DNA of 64,000 bases from Martinezella lusitana (GTDB lineage: Bacteria; Pseudomonadota; Alphaproteobacteria; Rhizobiales; Rhizobiaceae): positions 1 to 64,000 of the forward strand of contig NZ_WUEY01000009.1 of the NCBI RefSeq assembly GCF_010668395.1, read 5' to 3'. The first letter of the stretch is position 1. Every line of letters begins with the position of its first letter. A model generated the notes under the pieces. That model searched no databases. It saw only the letters and a program-made list of their open reading frames with translations, and was not told the DNA's origin. This document shows, in pieces, positions 35,460 to 43,385 of the stretch. The position numbers and the translations under genes were made by a program.

Positions 35460-37202
35460 GTGCCGCACGACGTTGCATTGATCGCATTGATTGCCGCCGG
35501 CTTCGTGTTCGCGGCCGTTTTCGGCTATCTGGCCGACAGGCTGCACCTGCCGCCGCTGGTCGGCTATCTCGTGGCAGGCGTCATCATCGGTTCGTCCACA
35601 CCGGGCTTCGTCGCCGATGTTTCGCTGGCGTCGCAATTGGCCGAGATCGGCGTCATCCTGCTGATGTTCGGCGTCGGCCTGCATTTCTCGGCTGCTGACC
35701 TGCTCGCCGTGCGCGGCGTCGCGATCCCCGGCGCCATCGGGCAGATCGCGATTGCAACCGTGCTGGGTGTCGGCCTGACCTCGCTTTGGGGCTGGAGCGT
35801 CGGCGCGGGCGTGGTTTTCGGCCTAAGCCTTGCCGTTGCCAGTACAGTCGTGCTCTTGAAGGCACTGGAAGAGCGCAATCTTGTCAGTTCGACCAATGGC
35901 CGCGTCGCCGTCGGCTGGCTGATCGTCGAGGATCTGGCGATGGTCCTCGCCCTTGTCCTGCTGCCGGCTTTTGCCGGTGTCCTGGGCGGACACGGGGATG
36001 CCGGCGACCATGCCGCTTCCGGTTCCATCTGGCTGACGATCGGCATGACGCTCGTCAAGGTGGCGGCGTTTGCGGCCGTCGCGATCTTTATCGGCCCGCG
36101 TGTTGTGCCCTGGCTTTTGACCTCCGTGGCACGCACCGGCTCGCGCGAACTGTTTACGCTATCCGTTCTGGCGATCGCGCTCGGCATCGCCTTTGGCGCG
36201 GCGGAGATATTCGGCGTGTCCTTCGCGCTCGGCGCCTTCTTTGCCGGCCTCGTGATGAGTGAATCGCATCTCAGCCACAGGGCGGCGGCTGACTCCCTGC
36301 CATTGCAGAACGCGTTTTCCGTTCTGTTTTTCGTATCCGTCGGCATGCTCTTCGATCCGTCGGTCCTGATCCGGGAACCGCTGATGATTATCGGCGTGCT
36401 TGCGCTCATCATGCTCGGCAAGTCGCTGATCGCCTTTTGTGTCGTGTTGCTGCTGCGTTATCCCGCCAGCATCGGTTTTGCTGTTGCGGCGGGACTTGCG
36501 CAGATCGGCGAATTCTCCTTCATTCTCGCAGGGCTCGGCGTGTCGCTGGGACTGCTGACGCGGGAAGGGCAGGATCTCATCCTTGCTGGAGCGATCCTGT
36601 CGATCACGCTCAATCCGCTGGCCTTTTTCGCCACCGAGAAGCTGGAAAAATGGGCGTTTTCCCGCTGGCCGTTTCTGGCAAACAAATACGGCATGGCCAA
36701 GCAGGAAAGCTTGCGCCGCCAGTTGACCACCATCAACAAGCAGCGCGAGGAAAGGGATCGCCAGCATCACCTCGAGATCGAACAACTCATCGAAACCTTC
36801 CCGATGTTTGCCGAGCTCGACGACAATGCGCATGAGGAGCTTCTGTTGCTTTTCCGGCCGCGGTCTGCTTCGCCGGGCGACCGCGTCATTCGTACCGGTG
36901 ATCGCGGCGACAGCATGTTCTTCATCGCCTCCGGTGCAGTCGAGGTCCAGCTCGAGGATGAGGAGATTCCTCTCGGCGCCGGTTCCTTCTTCGGCGAGAT
37001 GGCGCTGCTAACGGGCGCGCGCCGCACCGCCGACGTTGTCGCCGTCGATTTCTGTCAGCTTTTCGTGCTGGACCGGCGCGATTTCAACCTGTTCATGTCG
37101 CGGCATCCGCAATTGCGCGCGGCCGTCAGCCGCATGGCGCGCGAGCGCCAGGAGAGCAACGTGTCGCGCCAGCGGCGCGACCAGTCGCTGGATGCAAGCT
37201 GA
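35460..37202 (+). CDS. CPA2 cation/proton antiporter fused to a cyclic-nucleotide-binding domain
   Basis: This 580-residue protein starts at GTG after GGGAAGGA. Residues 1-395 form the membrane exchanger (LPPLVGYLVAGVIIGSSTPGF; GLSLAVASTVVLLKALEERN; AAGLAQIGEFSFILAGLG) of the KefB/YbaL type. A charged linker (about 410-445) leads to a cNMP-binding domain at about 448-552, with the phosphate-binding cassette FGEMALLTGARRTA at 511-524. The usual TrkA-N nucleotide domain of KefB/YbaL is missing. Potassium or sodium export controlled by cAMP or a similar ligand is inferred. Confidence 0.88.
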   Translation: MPHDVALIALIAAGFVFAAVFGYLADRLHLPPLVGYLVAGVIIGSSTPGFVADVSLASQLAEIGVILLMFGVGLHFSAADLLAVRGVAIPGAIGQIAIATVLGVGLTSLWGWSVGAGVVFGLSLAVASTVVLLKALEERNLVSSTNGRVAVGWLIVEDLAMVLALVLLPAFAGVLGGHGDAGDHAASGSIWLTIGMTLVKVAAFAAVAIFIGPRVVPWLLTSVARTGSRELFTLSVLAIALGIAFGAAEIFGVSFALGAFFAGLVMSESHLSHRAAADSLPLQNAFSVLFFVSVGMLFDPSVLIREPLMIIGVLALIMLGKSLIAFCVVLLLRYPASIGFAVAAGLAQIGEFSFILAGLGVSLGLLTREGQDLILAGAILSITLNPLAFFATEKLEKWAFSRWPFLANKYGMAKQESLRRQLTTINKQREERDRQHHLEIEQLIETFPMFAELDDNAHEELLLLFRPRSASPGDRVIRTGDRGDSMFFIASGAVEVQLEDEEIPLGAGSFFGEMALLTGARRTADVVAVDFCQLFVLDRRDFNLFMSRHPQLRAAVSRMARERQESNVSRQRRDQSLDAS

Positions 37203-37215
37203 GCTCGTTTCGGAT

Positions 37216-38127
37216 TTAGCGGCGCTTGAGCCAGGATTTCGAAACGCGGCAGGCCATGGTGTAGGCGGGATCGAAGACGTTGCCGACATCGTAGCGTACG
37301 ACCTGGCCGAGCAGATGGCTGGCGGCGGTCCTGTCGAGGCCGTAGTCGGAGCCAAGCCAGCGCAGCATTTCGCTGGTTGCGTGCTGCAAGGCCTGGTCGA
37401 GCGGCCGCGCATTGCCGATGGTGAAAATATCCTCCGCCGTCTCGCCGCGCGGCCAGACGATCGTCTTTTTCTTTTCCACGCTTAGCCGAACGGTGACCTC
37501 GAAGGTGGTTTCGATCCCGGTGCCGACGATCTCGCCGTCCCCCTGCACCGCATGGCAATCGCCCAGGAAGAAGAGCGCGCCGGGCGCCGCCACCGGAAAC
37601 CAGACGGTCGTGCCTGGCCCGAGCAGGCGATAGTCCATGTTGCCGCCGAACTCGCCGCTGGTGGCGGTCGATATGGCCTGGCCGAGCGCGGGCGCGACAC
37701 CGAAGCAGCCGATCATCGGCGAGAGCGGCAGGGTCAGGGTTTCGAGGCCCGCGACGGGTTCGGCGAGCCGCGTCGTCCGGGCTTCGCGGTCGATCTGCCA
37801 GATGACCTTTTGGCTTGCCGGCAAGGCGCGCACGTCCTGCGGATCGACGACATTGCTCGCGACGACGCTGCGGGTGAAGCCCGTATCGCGCGTCGGCAGC
37901 ATGGCAAGGATCTCGACCTTGAGGGAATCGCCCGGCTCCGCGCCGTCGACGAAGATCGGTCCGTTCATCGGATTGGGGCCGGAGATACGGTGAACGTCGT
38001 GTTTGTCGTAGCCGGCGGCATCGAGCGTTTCGGTGACAACCGTATCGCCGTCGGCGATATGCAAGGCCGGCGGCAGCGAACCGATGACATTGTGGTAGAC
38101 GGTGGGGGAGAAGCGGTGCGTTACCAT
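37216..38127 (-). CDS. Acetamidase/formamidase-family protein
   Basis: This 303-residue cytoplasmic protein has the family layout: NPMNGPIFVDGAEPGDSLKVEIL, PMIGCFGVAP, FGGNMDYRLLGPGTTVWFPV and LFFLGDCHAVQGDGEIVGTGIE with conserved Asp, His and Glu. Enzymes of this group split formamide, acetamide or related small amides to ammonia. It is convergent with the antiporter gene (13 bases apart) and divides from the GlxA-type regulator by about 140 bases. Confidence 0.87.
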   Translation of the reverse strand: MVTHRFSPTVYHNVIGSLPPALHIADGDTVVTETLDAAGYDKHDVHRISGPNPMNGPIFVDGAEPGDSLKVEILAMLPTRDTGFTRSVVASNVVDPQDVRALPASQKVIWQIDREARTTRLAEPVAGLETLTLPLSPMIGCFGVAPALGQAISTATSGEFGGNMDYRLLGPGTTVWFPVAAPGALFFLGDCHAVQGDGEIVGTGIETTFEVTVRLSVEKKKTIVWPRGETAEDIFTIGNARPLDQALQHATSEMLRWLGSDYGLDRTAASHLLGQVVRYDVGNVFDPAYTMACRVSKSWLKRR

Positions 38128-38266
38128 TCTGCAGAACCTTGTCTTGAATCCGATTTGGCCAAACTAAGACGACTCAACCGGTTTCGGAAGGTTGCTGAGG
38201 CGGTATTTGTGCGGGGACGGCACTGCTTGCCTGGGAGTGGGTCGTGTCGTGTCGGCCTTGATCTTT

Positions 38267-39217
38267 TTAGGCGAAATGATCGCGGAACGCCTGCGGCGTG
38301 GTGCCGAATTTTCGCATGAAGTTGCGCCGCATGGTCTCTTCCGAGCTGAAACCGCATCGCATGCGCGCCTGATGCACCGTCAGGCCTTCCTCCAGAAGAC
38401 GACGGGCGGCCTCGATGCGGATTTCCTCCACCGCTCGCGCCGGCGTGCGGCCGGTCGCCTTCAGATAGTGGCGGGAAAAGCTGCGGGCACTCATATTTGC
38501 CTGTTCGGCGAGCGCCGGCAAGGAAAGGTCGGCGCGCAAATTGTCCGTGATCCAGCCGTGCAGGCGATCGAAGCGCTCGTCGTTCTGCTGCAGGCGCAGC
38601 GCCGAACTGAACTGCGCCTGGCCGCCGGGACGCTTGAGAAAGACGACGAGCTCACGCGCAACCGCAAGCGCCAGCTTGCGCCCGAGATCCGCTTCCACCA
38701 GGGCGAGCGAAAGATCGATGCCCGCCGTCACACCGGCCGAACTCCAGATCGATCCGTCCCGAACGAAGATGGGATCGGGCTCGAGCTTTACCTTTGGGAA
38801 GCGTCGGGTGAATTCGTCGCAGCGGTTCCAATGGGTTGCGGCGCGGCGCCCATCCAGAAGCCCGGCTTCGGCGAGAAGAAAGGCGCCGCTGCAGACGGAG
38901 GCGGTGCGCCGGGCACTTGCCGATCGTCTGCGTATCCATTCAAGCAGGATCACGTCTTCGCAGGCCTTGTTGACACCCCAACCGCCCGCGACGATCAATG
39001 TGTCAATCGGACCGCCTGCATCGCCAAGCGGGGTCGTCACGAGCGCAAGGCCGGAACTGGTCTTCGTGCGCCCGCCCATGGCGACAGCGATTGCTTCATA
39101 AGGTTTTTCCCGTCCAGCCTCGAATGCCGCCTCGTTGGCGCTGGTGAAGACCTGCAGCGGGCCGGCGATATCGAGCAGCTGTGCGTTGTCGAAGGCGAGA
39201 ATTTCGATGCGGCGCAT
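38267..39217 (-). CDS. GlxA-type regulator (DJ-1/PfpI domain plus AraC helix-turn-helix)
   Basis: From MRRIEILAFDNAQLLDIAGP the protein has 316 residues. Residues 1-195 are a DJ-1/PfpI-like amidotransferase fold with the elbow Cys in SVCSGAFLLAEAG and THWNRC. Two AraC helix-turn-helix units fill the C-terminus (LPALAEQANMSARSFSRHYLKATG and VHQARMRCGFSSEETMRRNFMRKFGTTP). It diverges from a stand-alone DJ-1/PfpI gene 85 bases away, which it probably controls. Confidence 0.88.
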   Translation of the reverse strand: MRRIEILAFDNAQLLDIAGPLQVFTSANEAAFEAGREKPYEAIAVAMGGRTKTSSGLALVTTPLGDAGGPIDTLIVAGGWGVNKACEDVILLEWIRRRSASARRTASVCSGAFLLAEAGLLDGRRAATHWNRCDEFTRRFPKVKLEPDPIFVRDGSIWSSAGVTAGIDLSLALVEADLGRKLALAVARELVVFLKRPGGQAQFSSALRLQQNDERFDRLHGWITDNLRADLSLPALAEQANMSARSFSRHYLKATGRTPARAVEEIRIEAARRLLEEGLTVHQARMRCGFSSEETMRRNFMRKFGTTPQAFRDHFA

Positions 39218-39302
39218 GATTGGCACAAAATGACGGTGGTTTGGCAAGTATGCCAGATTGTTGTCGCATAAGCTCGCAGGTGTCAATCATTGGAGACGTA
39301 TC

Positions 39303-39992
39303 ATGACCATCCGCTTCGGCCTGCTTGCCTTTCCCGGCGTCCAGCAACTCGATCTGACCGCGCCCTATGAGATATTCGCATCGATGGAGGATGCCGAGGT
39401 CCATCTGGTCTGGAAGGATAAGGGGCCGATCATTTCGGCGACAAAACTGGTGTTGCAGGCGACGACCGCCTTTGCCGAATGCCCGCAGCTCGATGTCGTC
39501 TGCGTGCCGGGCGGCAGCGGCGTCAATGCCTTGCTCGAAGACGAAGTCGTGCTGTCATTTGTCCGGGCGCAGGCTGCCGGCGCGCGTTTCGTGACATCCG
39601 TTTGCACCGGCGCCCTTGTCCTTGGCGCCGCCGGCTTGCTGGAAGGCAAAAGAGCGACGACCCATTGGAACGCGCGTGATTTTCTTGCCGATTTCGGTGC
39701 GATCGCCACGCCAGGCCGCGTCGTTCGGGACGGCAATCTCTTTACCGCGGGCGGTGTTACCGCCGGTATCGATTTCGGGCTGACCATCGTCGCGGCCCTG
39801 CGCGATCAGCGGCAGGCGGAAGAGATCCAGCTTTCACTGGAATATGCACCGGAGCCGCCGTTCCACTCGGGAACGCCCGACGAGGCAAGTGCGGAGGTGC
39901 TGGCGGCCACGAGGCAGCGTCTTTCTGGCTCGCGAAGGGCGAGAGAGGCAATCATGGCCCGTCTGCTGGCTGTAAATCGTAGGGCCGGCTGA
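39303..39992 (+). CDS. DJ-1/PfpI-family protein (isonitrile hydratase-like)
   Basis: This 229-residue protein starts at ATG after GGAG. It has the nucleophile elbow SVCTGALVLGAAGLLEGKRATTHW, the glutamate-bearing DLTAPYEIFA start and VRDGNLFTAGGVTAGIDFGL. The length and pattern fit isonitrile hydratase (InhA) of Pseudomonas, which hydrates isonitriles to N-formyl amides, but related ThiJ/PfpI proteins have other roles. It shares its fold with the sensor domain of the divergent regulator. If it is an isonitrile hydratase, the amidase at 37216 could act on the formamide product; this is inference. Confidence 0.78.
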   Translation: MTIRFGLLAFPGVQQLDLTAPYEIFASMEDAEVHLVWKDKGPIISATKLVLQATTAFAECPQLDVVCVPGGSGVNALLEDEVVLSFVRAQAAGARFVTSVCTGALVLGAAGLLEGKRATTHWNARDFLADFGAIATPGRVVRDGNLFTAGGVTAGIDFGLTIVAALRDQRQAEEIQLSLEYAPEPPFHSGTPDEASAEVLAATRQRLSGSRRAREAIMARLLAVNRRAG

Positions 39993-40151
39993 TCCGCCGA
40001 TAGCAGCGGGAGCTTTCATCCGAGCACAATGGAAGGCCGATAGGCAGGCGCCAGAACCGCCGATCCCGCCATTTCTCCCGCTTGACACGAACCGGGTTTC
40101 TGCGACCGTAGCCTCACAACATCGTGTTCGGTCGCGGAAAAGGCGTCTCTT

Positions 40152-41198
40152 ATGAGTGAGTTCCGATCATTTCGCTGCATGTCCTGTTTTGCCCTCGCGG
40201 CGGTCGTTACGATCGCCGCAGCCTTTTTGCAGATGCCTCGGGCTATCGCCGCCGAGACGCCCGGAATAGCGCCGCAGACGAAGGCTTCTATCCAGCAGGT
40301 CGAGAAGCTGATCGGCACCTTGCGCGACAGCGGCGCCATGTCTGGTCCGGACCTTGGACAGCGGCGCGCGGGCTTTGAGACATTGATGGCTTCGACACCG
40401 GATCCGACGCGGGTGCAGATCCGGCGGGTCGACGCCAACGGCGTGGATGGCAATCTGATCTGGCCCGCACGGTTACATCACCCGATCGGCCGGCGCGCGG
40501 TCCTCTATCTGCATGGCGGCGGCTTCTATAGCGGTTCGCTCAGAACGCATCGCAATGTCGCTGCCGCGCTCGCCAAGGCAACATCGGCCGATGTGCTGCT
40601 GATCGACTATCGTCTCACACCCGAAAACGGCTTTCCCGCGCAAAGAGACGATGCGGTGGCAGGTTATCGCTGGCTTCTGTCGTCCGGGTACAAGCCCAGC
40701 AACATCGTCATTGTCGGCGAGTCCGTCGGGGCGACCCTGGCAATCGAGGTCGTCCTGAACCAGATGCGCCTCAGGGGAACGCTTCCTGCGGCTGTGGTTG
40801 CCATGAGCCCGGTCACCGACTTTACTGCGACGGGGGCATCGTTGGCCACCAACGCCAGCAACGATCCGTTCATGGGCAAGAACGAGTTGGCCCTTATCAG
40901 CAGCGCATTCGTTGGGGACCGTTCCCTCGCCGATCCCGACATATCGCCGCTTTATGGCAATTTCTCCGGCTTTCCGCCGATGCTGATACAGGTGGGCTCG
41001 CGTGAGACGCTGCTCGATGACAGCACGCGCCTGGCAGACAGGATTCGCCAGGCGGGTGGGACTGTGAGCGTGGAAATCTGGCCGGGGATGATCCATCAGT
41101 GGCAGATCTTCCCGTTCTGGCTGGACGACGCACAGAAGGCGATCGGCAGGGTCGCCGAGTTCGCGATCGCGCATTTTGCCGACAGGCCGGCGCAATAA
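40152..41198 (+). CDS. Exported alpha/beta hydrolase, HSL-type esterase
   Basis: This 348-residue protein has an N-terminal hydrophobic export signal (CFALAAVVTIAAAFLQMPRAIAAE). The hormone-sensitive-lipase family motif HGGGFYSGS forms the oxyanion hole, the nucleophile sits in GESVGA, the acid is in RETLLDDS and the His in GMIHQW. Such enzymes cut short-chain esters. It is probably periplasmic. The physiological ester is unknown. Confidence 0.85.
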   Translation: MSEFRSFRCMSCFALAAVVTIAAAFLQMPRAIAAETPGIAPQTKASIQQVEKLIGTLRDSGAMSGPDLGQRRAGFETLMASTPDPTRVQIRRVDANGVDGNLIWPARLHHPIGRRAVLYLHGGGFYSGSLRTHRNVAAALAKATSADVLLIDYRLTPENGFPAQRDDAVAGYRWLLSSGYKPSNIVIVGESVGATLAIEVVLNQMRLRGTLPAAVVAMSPVTDFTATGASLATNASNDPFMGKNELALISSAFVGDRSLADPDISPLYGNFSGFPPMLIQVGSRETLLDDSTRLADRIRQAGGTVSVEIWPGMIHQWQIFPFWLDDAQKAIGRVAEFAIAHFADRPAQ

Positions 41199-41301
41199 TA
41201 TCTGCGCGCTATTCGCGGTCGGCGCGGCAGGCGTTGCCGACAAGTCACCGGAAGCAACAAGGCGTGCCGTCGGGCTTGGCCGGTAGCCAGGGCTCTCCCA
41301 T

Positions 41302-41321
41302 TTATTTATCGCGATAAATAA
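41302..41321. promoter_or_regulatory. Perfect 20-bp palindrome upstream of the chloroperoxidase-like gene
   Basis: TTATTTATCGCGATAAATAA is a perfect palindrome. A second, imperfect TCGCGATAATAAATCGTGCG lies at about 41377-41396. This architecture suits a MarR- or TetR-type repressor, but no such gene is in the neighbourhood. Confidence 0.6.
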
Positions 41322-41421
41322 TCGCGAACTAAATTTGTCGTAGACAAGGAAGGTCGAAGGGCGTATGCCTATTCATGTCGCGATAATAAATCGTGCGATA
41401 AGTTCCAAAGTGGAGATTGAA

Positions 41422-42399
41422 ATGAGCCAGTCGATCCATCAAGCTACCCGCCGGGGGGTTATGACAGCCGGGCTCGGCCTTGCCGCCGCTGCGGCCGTCA
41501 CCCCCTTCGCTCAACCTGCACAAGCCTCTACAAAGCAACCATCTTCGAAAGGTACGGACACAATGAGCAGCAGCACGATCACCACCAAAGACGGCACTCA
41601 GATCTTTTACAAGGACTGGGGCTCACGCGATGCGCAGCCGATCGTCTTCCATCACGGCTGGCCGTTGAGCGCCGACGACTGGGACGCCCAGATGATGTTC
41701 TTTCTGGAGAAGGGCTATCGCGTCATCGCGCATGACCGCCGCGGTCACGGCCGCTCCAGCCAGACGGCGACCGGCAACGAGATGGATACCTATGCTGCCG
41801 ACGTTGCCGAGCTTGCCGAGCATCTCGACCTCAAGAATGCGGTGCACATCGGCCATTCGACGGGCGGCGGCGAGGTCGCCCACTATGTTGCCCGCGCCAG
41901 GAAGGGCCGCGTCGGCAAGGCGGTCCTGATCGGCGCCGTGCCGCCGATCATGGTCAAGTCGGACAAGAACCCGGGCGGGCTGCCGATCGAAGTCTTCGAC
42001 GGCTTCCGCGCGGCCTTCGTTGCCAATCGGGCGCAATTCTTCCTCGACGTGCCCAGCGGGCCGTTCTACGGCTTCAACCGGCCGGATGCCAAGGTCAGCC
42101 AGGGCGTGATCCAGAATTGGTGGCGCCAGGGCATGATGGGCGGCGCCAAGGCGCACTACGATTGCATCAAGGCCTTTTCGGAAACGGACTTCACGGAGGA
42201 TCTGCAGAAGATCGACGTGCCGACGCTGGTGCTGCACGGCGAGGACGACCAGATCGTTCCGATCGCGGATTCGGCGCTGCTGTCGATCAAGCTTCTCAAG
42301 CACGGCACGCTGAAGACCTACAAGGGCTTCCCGCACGGCATGGCAACCACCCACGCCGACGTCATCAACGCCGACCTGCTCGAGTTCATCAAGGCCTGA
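41422..42399 (+). CDS. Non-heme chloroperoxidase-like alpha/beta hydrolase with Tat-type leader
   Basis: From the ATG at 41422 the protein has 325 residues. The leader ATRRGVMTAGLGLAAAAAV followed by AQA looks like a twin-arginine export signal. The catalytic triad is S146 (GHSTGGG), D276 (GEDDQIVP) and H305 (FPHGM), with HHGWPLSADDWD as oxyanion part; this is typical of cofactor-free perhydrolases/chloroperoxidases. An internal ATG at 41563 would give the usual cytoplasmic form of about 278 residues. An ideal 20-base palindrome precedes the gene. Confidence 0.85.
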   Translation: MSQSIHQATRRGVMTAGLGLAAAAAVTPFAQPAQASTKQPSSKGTDTMSSSTITTKDGTQIFYKDWGSRDAQPIVFHHGWPLSADDWDAQMMFFLEKGYRVIAHDRRGHGRSSQTATGNEMDTYAADVAELAEHLDLKNAVHIGHSTGGGEVAHYVARARKGRVGKAVLIGAVPPIMVKSDKNPGGLPIEVFDGFRAAFVANRAQFFLDVPSGPFYGFNRPDAKVSQGVIQNWWRQGMMGGAKAHYDCIKAFSETDFTEDLQKIDVPTLVLHGEDDQIVPIADSALLSIKLLKHGTLKTYKGFPHGMATTHADVINADLLEFIKA

Positions 42400-42416
42400 T
42401 ACAGCCTGAAACCAGA

Positions 42417-42441
42417 GCGCCCGCCTTTCGGCGGGCGCTTC
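42417..42441 (+). terminator. Terminator after chloroperoxidase-like gene
   Basis: GCGCCCGCC and GGCGGGCGC form a nine-base GC stem with a TTTC loop, 18 bases after the stop. The U-run is short (TT). Confidence 0.7.
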
Positions 42442-42476
42442 ACAGCCTGCCGGGTGCTGTTACCGCCTCCGCCGCT

Positions 42477-42650
42477 TCAGCTGTCGAGTTTCAACGAGAG
42501 CTGAACGGCGCGCGGCAAGGGCGGTAGCGGCCGGCTGATTTCGACCCGGCGCGTCCAGTCGGCGCGCCGCTCCTGTTCGCGCTCCCTAAGCGCCTTCGAT
42601 ACAGCGACAAAGCTCATTGCACGTTCGATGACTTGTTCGGCCTTGGTCAT
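42477..42650 (-). CDS. 57-aa protein under a LexA box
   Basis: The ATG at 42650 follows GGAG at six bases. The product (MTKAEQVIERAMSFVAVSKALRERE...) is helical at the N-terminus, very Arg-rich in the middle (REREQERRADWTRR) and ends in a proline-containing tail. I know no family. Directly upstream lies GTTC-N7-GTTC, the alphaproteobacterial SOS box, so expression after DNA damage is predicted. A four-residue longer start is possible but poorer. Confidence 0.65.
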   Translation of the reverse strand: MTKAEQVIERAMSFVAVSKALREREQERRADWTRRVEISRPLPPLPRAVQLSLKLDS

Positions 42651-42664
42651 GGATATCTCCATAT

Positions 42665-42679
42665 GTTCACTTTATGTTC
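42665..42679 (-). promoter_or_regulatory. LexA (SOS) box, GTTC-N7-GTTC
   Basis: GTTCACTTTATGTTC is an exact match to the direct-repeat LexA site of alphaproteobacteria. It lies 14 bases before the start of the 57-codon gene, in position to overlap its promoter. Confidence 0.75.
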
Positions 42680-42816
42680 TCATATTGAATGGAGAAAGTC
42701 AAGCCGGCCGGGCATTGCTGTTCTCCGGTGTCGTCGAGGCAGCATGCTTCGGATCCTCGCCAGCGAGAAAGCTGCACCAACGACATTCTCCAGGAATGCG
42801 CCACCCGTCAGACCCC

Positions 42817-43323
42817 TCATTGCCGGCGCAGGTCGATTTGGCTCGTGACGACCGATTTGCCGGAGTTCAGGTCCTTGTCGATCGTTTCGATCGTCAGCCG
42901 GCTGCCGCCCTGCTTGCGGATCGTCATGTTGGCGTTCCGGTCGCCGTTGACCATACGCGCCCAGTGCACCGCGAGATTGATGACGCTGCCTTGCCGGCTT
43001 CCCGAGAGCTGTGACGGCGCACCGGACGGGCCGACATAGGTGCCGGAATAGCGTGTTCCTCGTGCGGCAAGCTCGGCCGAGACCGAACGGTTGACGACAA
43101 GCAGGCCGCGGCAGTTGCCTTTCATCGAGATTGAAGAACCCGGTGCGCTGATATTGAATTTGCAGGAAACGTTGATGGGCGCTCCGCCAATCTTTCGAAG
43201 CACCTTGCCGTTTCCCGTCCAATTGCCGTCGAGCGGCTTCAGAAATCCCGCCTCGTCGGCCGCGGCGGGTGGCGCGGCACAAAATACGGCGAGGATTGCG
43301 AGGAGGCATGCTTGGCGATGCAT
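42817..43323 (-). CDS. Secreted hypothetical protein
   Basis: This 168-residue protein starts at an ATG after AAGGGG and has a clear signal peptide (HRQACLLAILAVFCAAPPAAA). The mature part begins with GFLKPLDGNWTGNGKVLRK, and has two cysteines (VSCKF, GNCRG) that may pair. The WTGNGKV opening and beta-rich pattern suggest a small lipocalin-like or beta-barrel domain. The upstream part of the longer open frame is not coding. The role is unknown. Confidence 0.7.
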   Translation of the reverse strand: MHRQACLLAILAVFCAAPPAAADEAGFLKPLDGNWTGNGKVLRKIGGAPINVSCKFNISAPGSSISMKGNCRGLLVVNRSVSAELAARGTRYSGTYVGPSGAPSQLSGSRQGSVINLAVHWARMVNGDRNANMTIRKQGGSRLTIETIDKDLNSGKSVVTSQIDLRRQ

Positions 43324-43385
43324 GATATCAACCCCTTGGATATGATGGACGAAGAACGCCGCAGAACGCCGGCGGTTCCCCGCAA

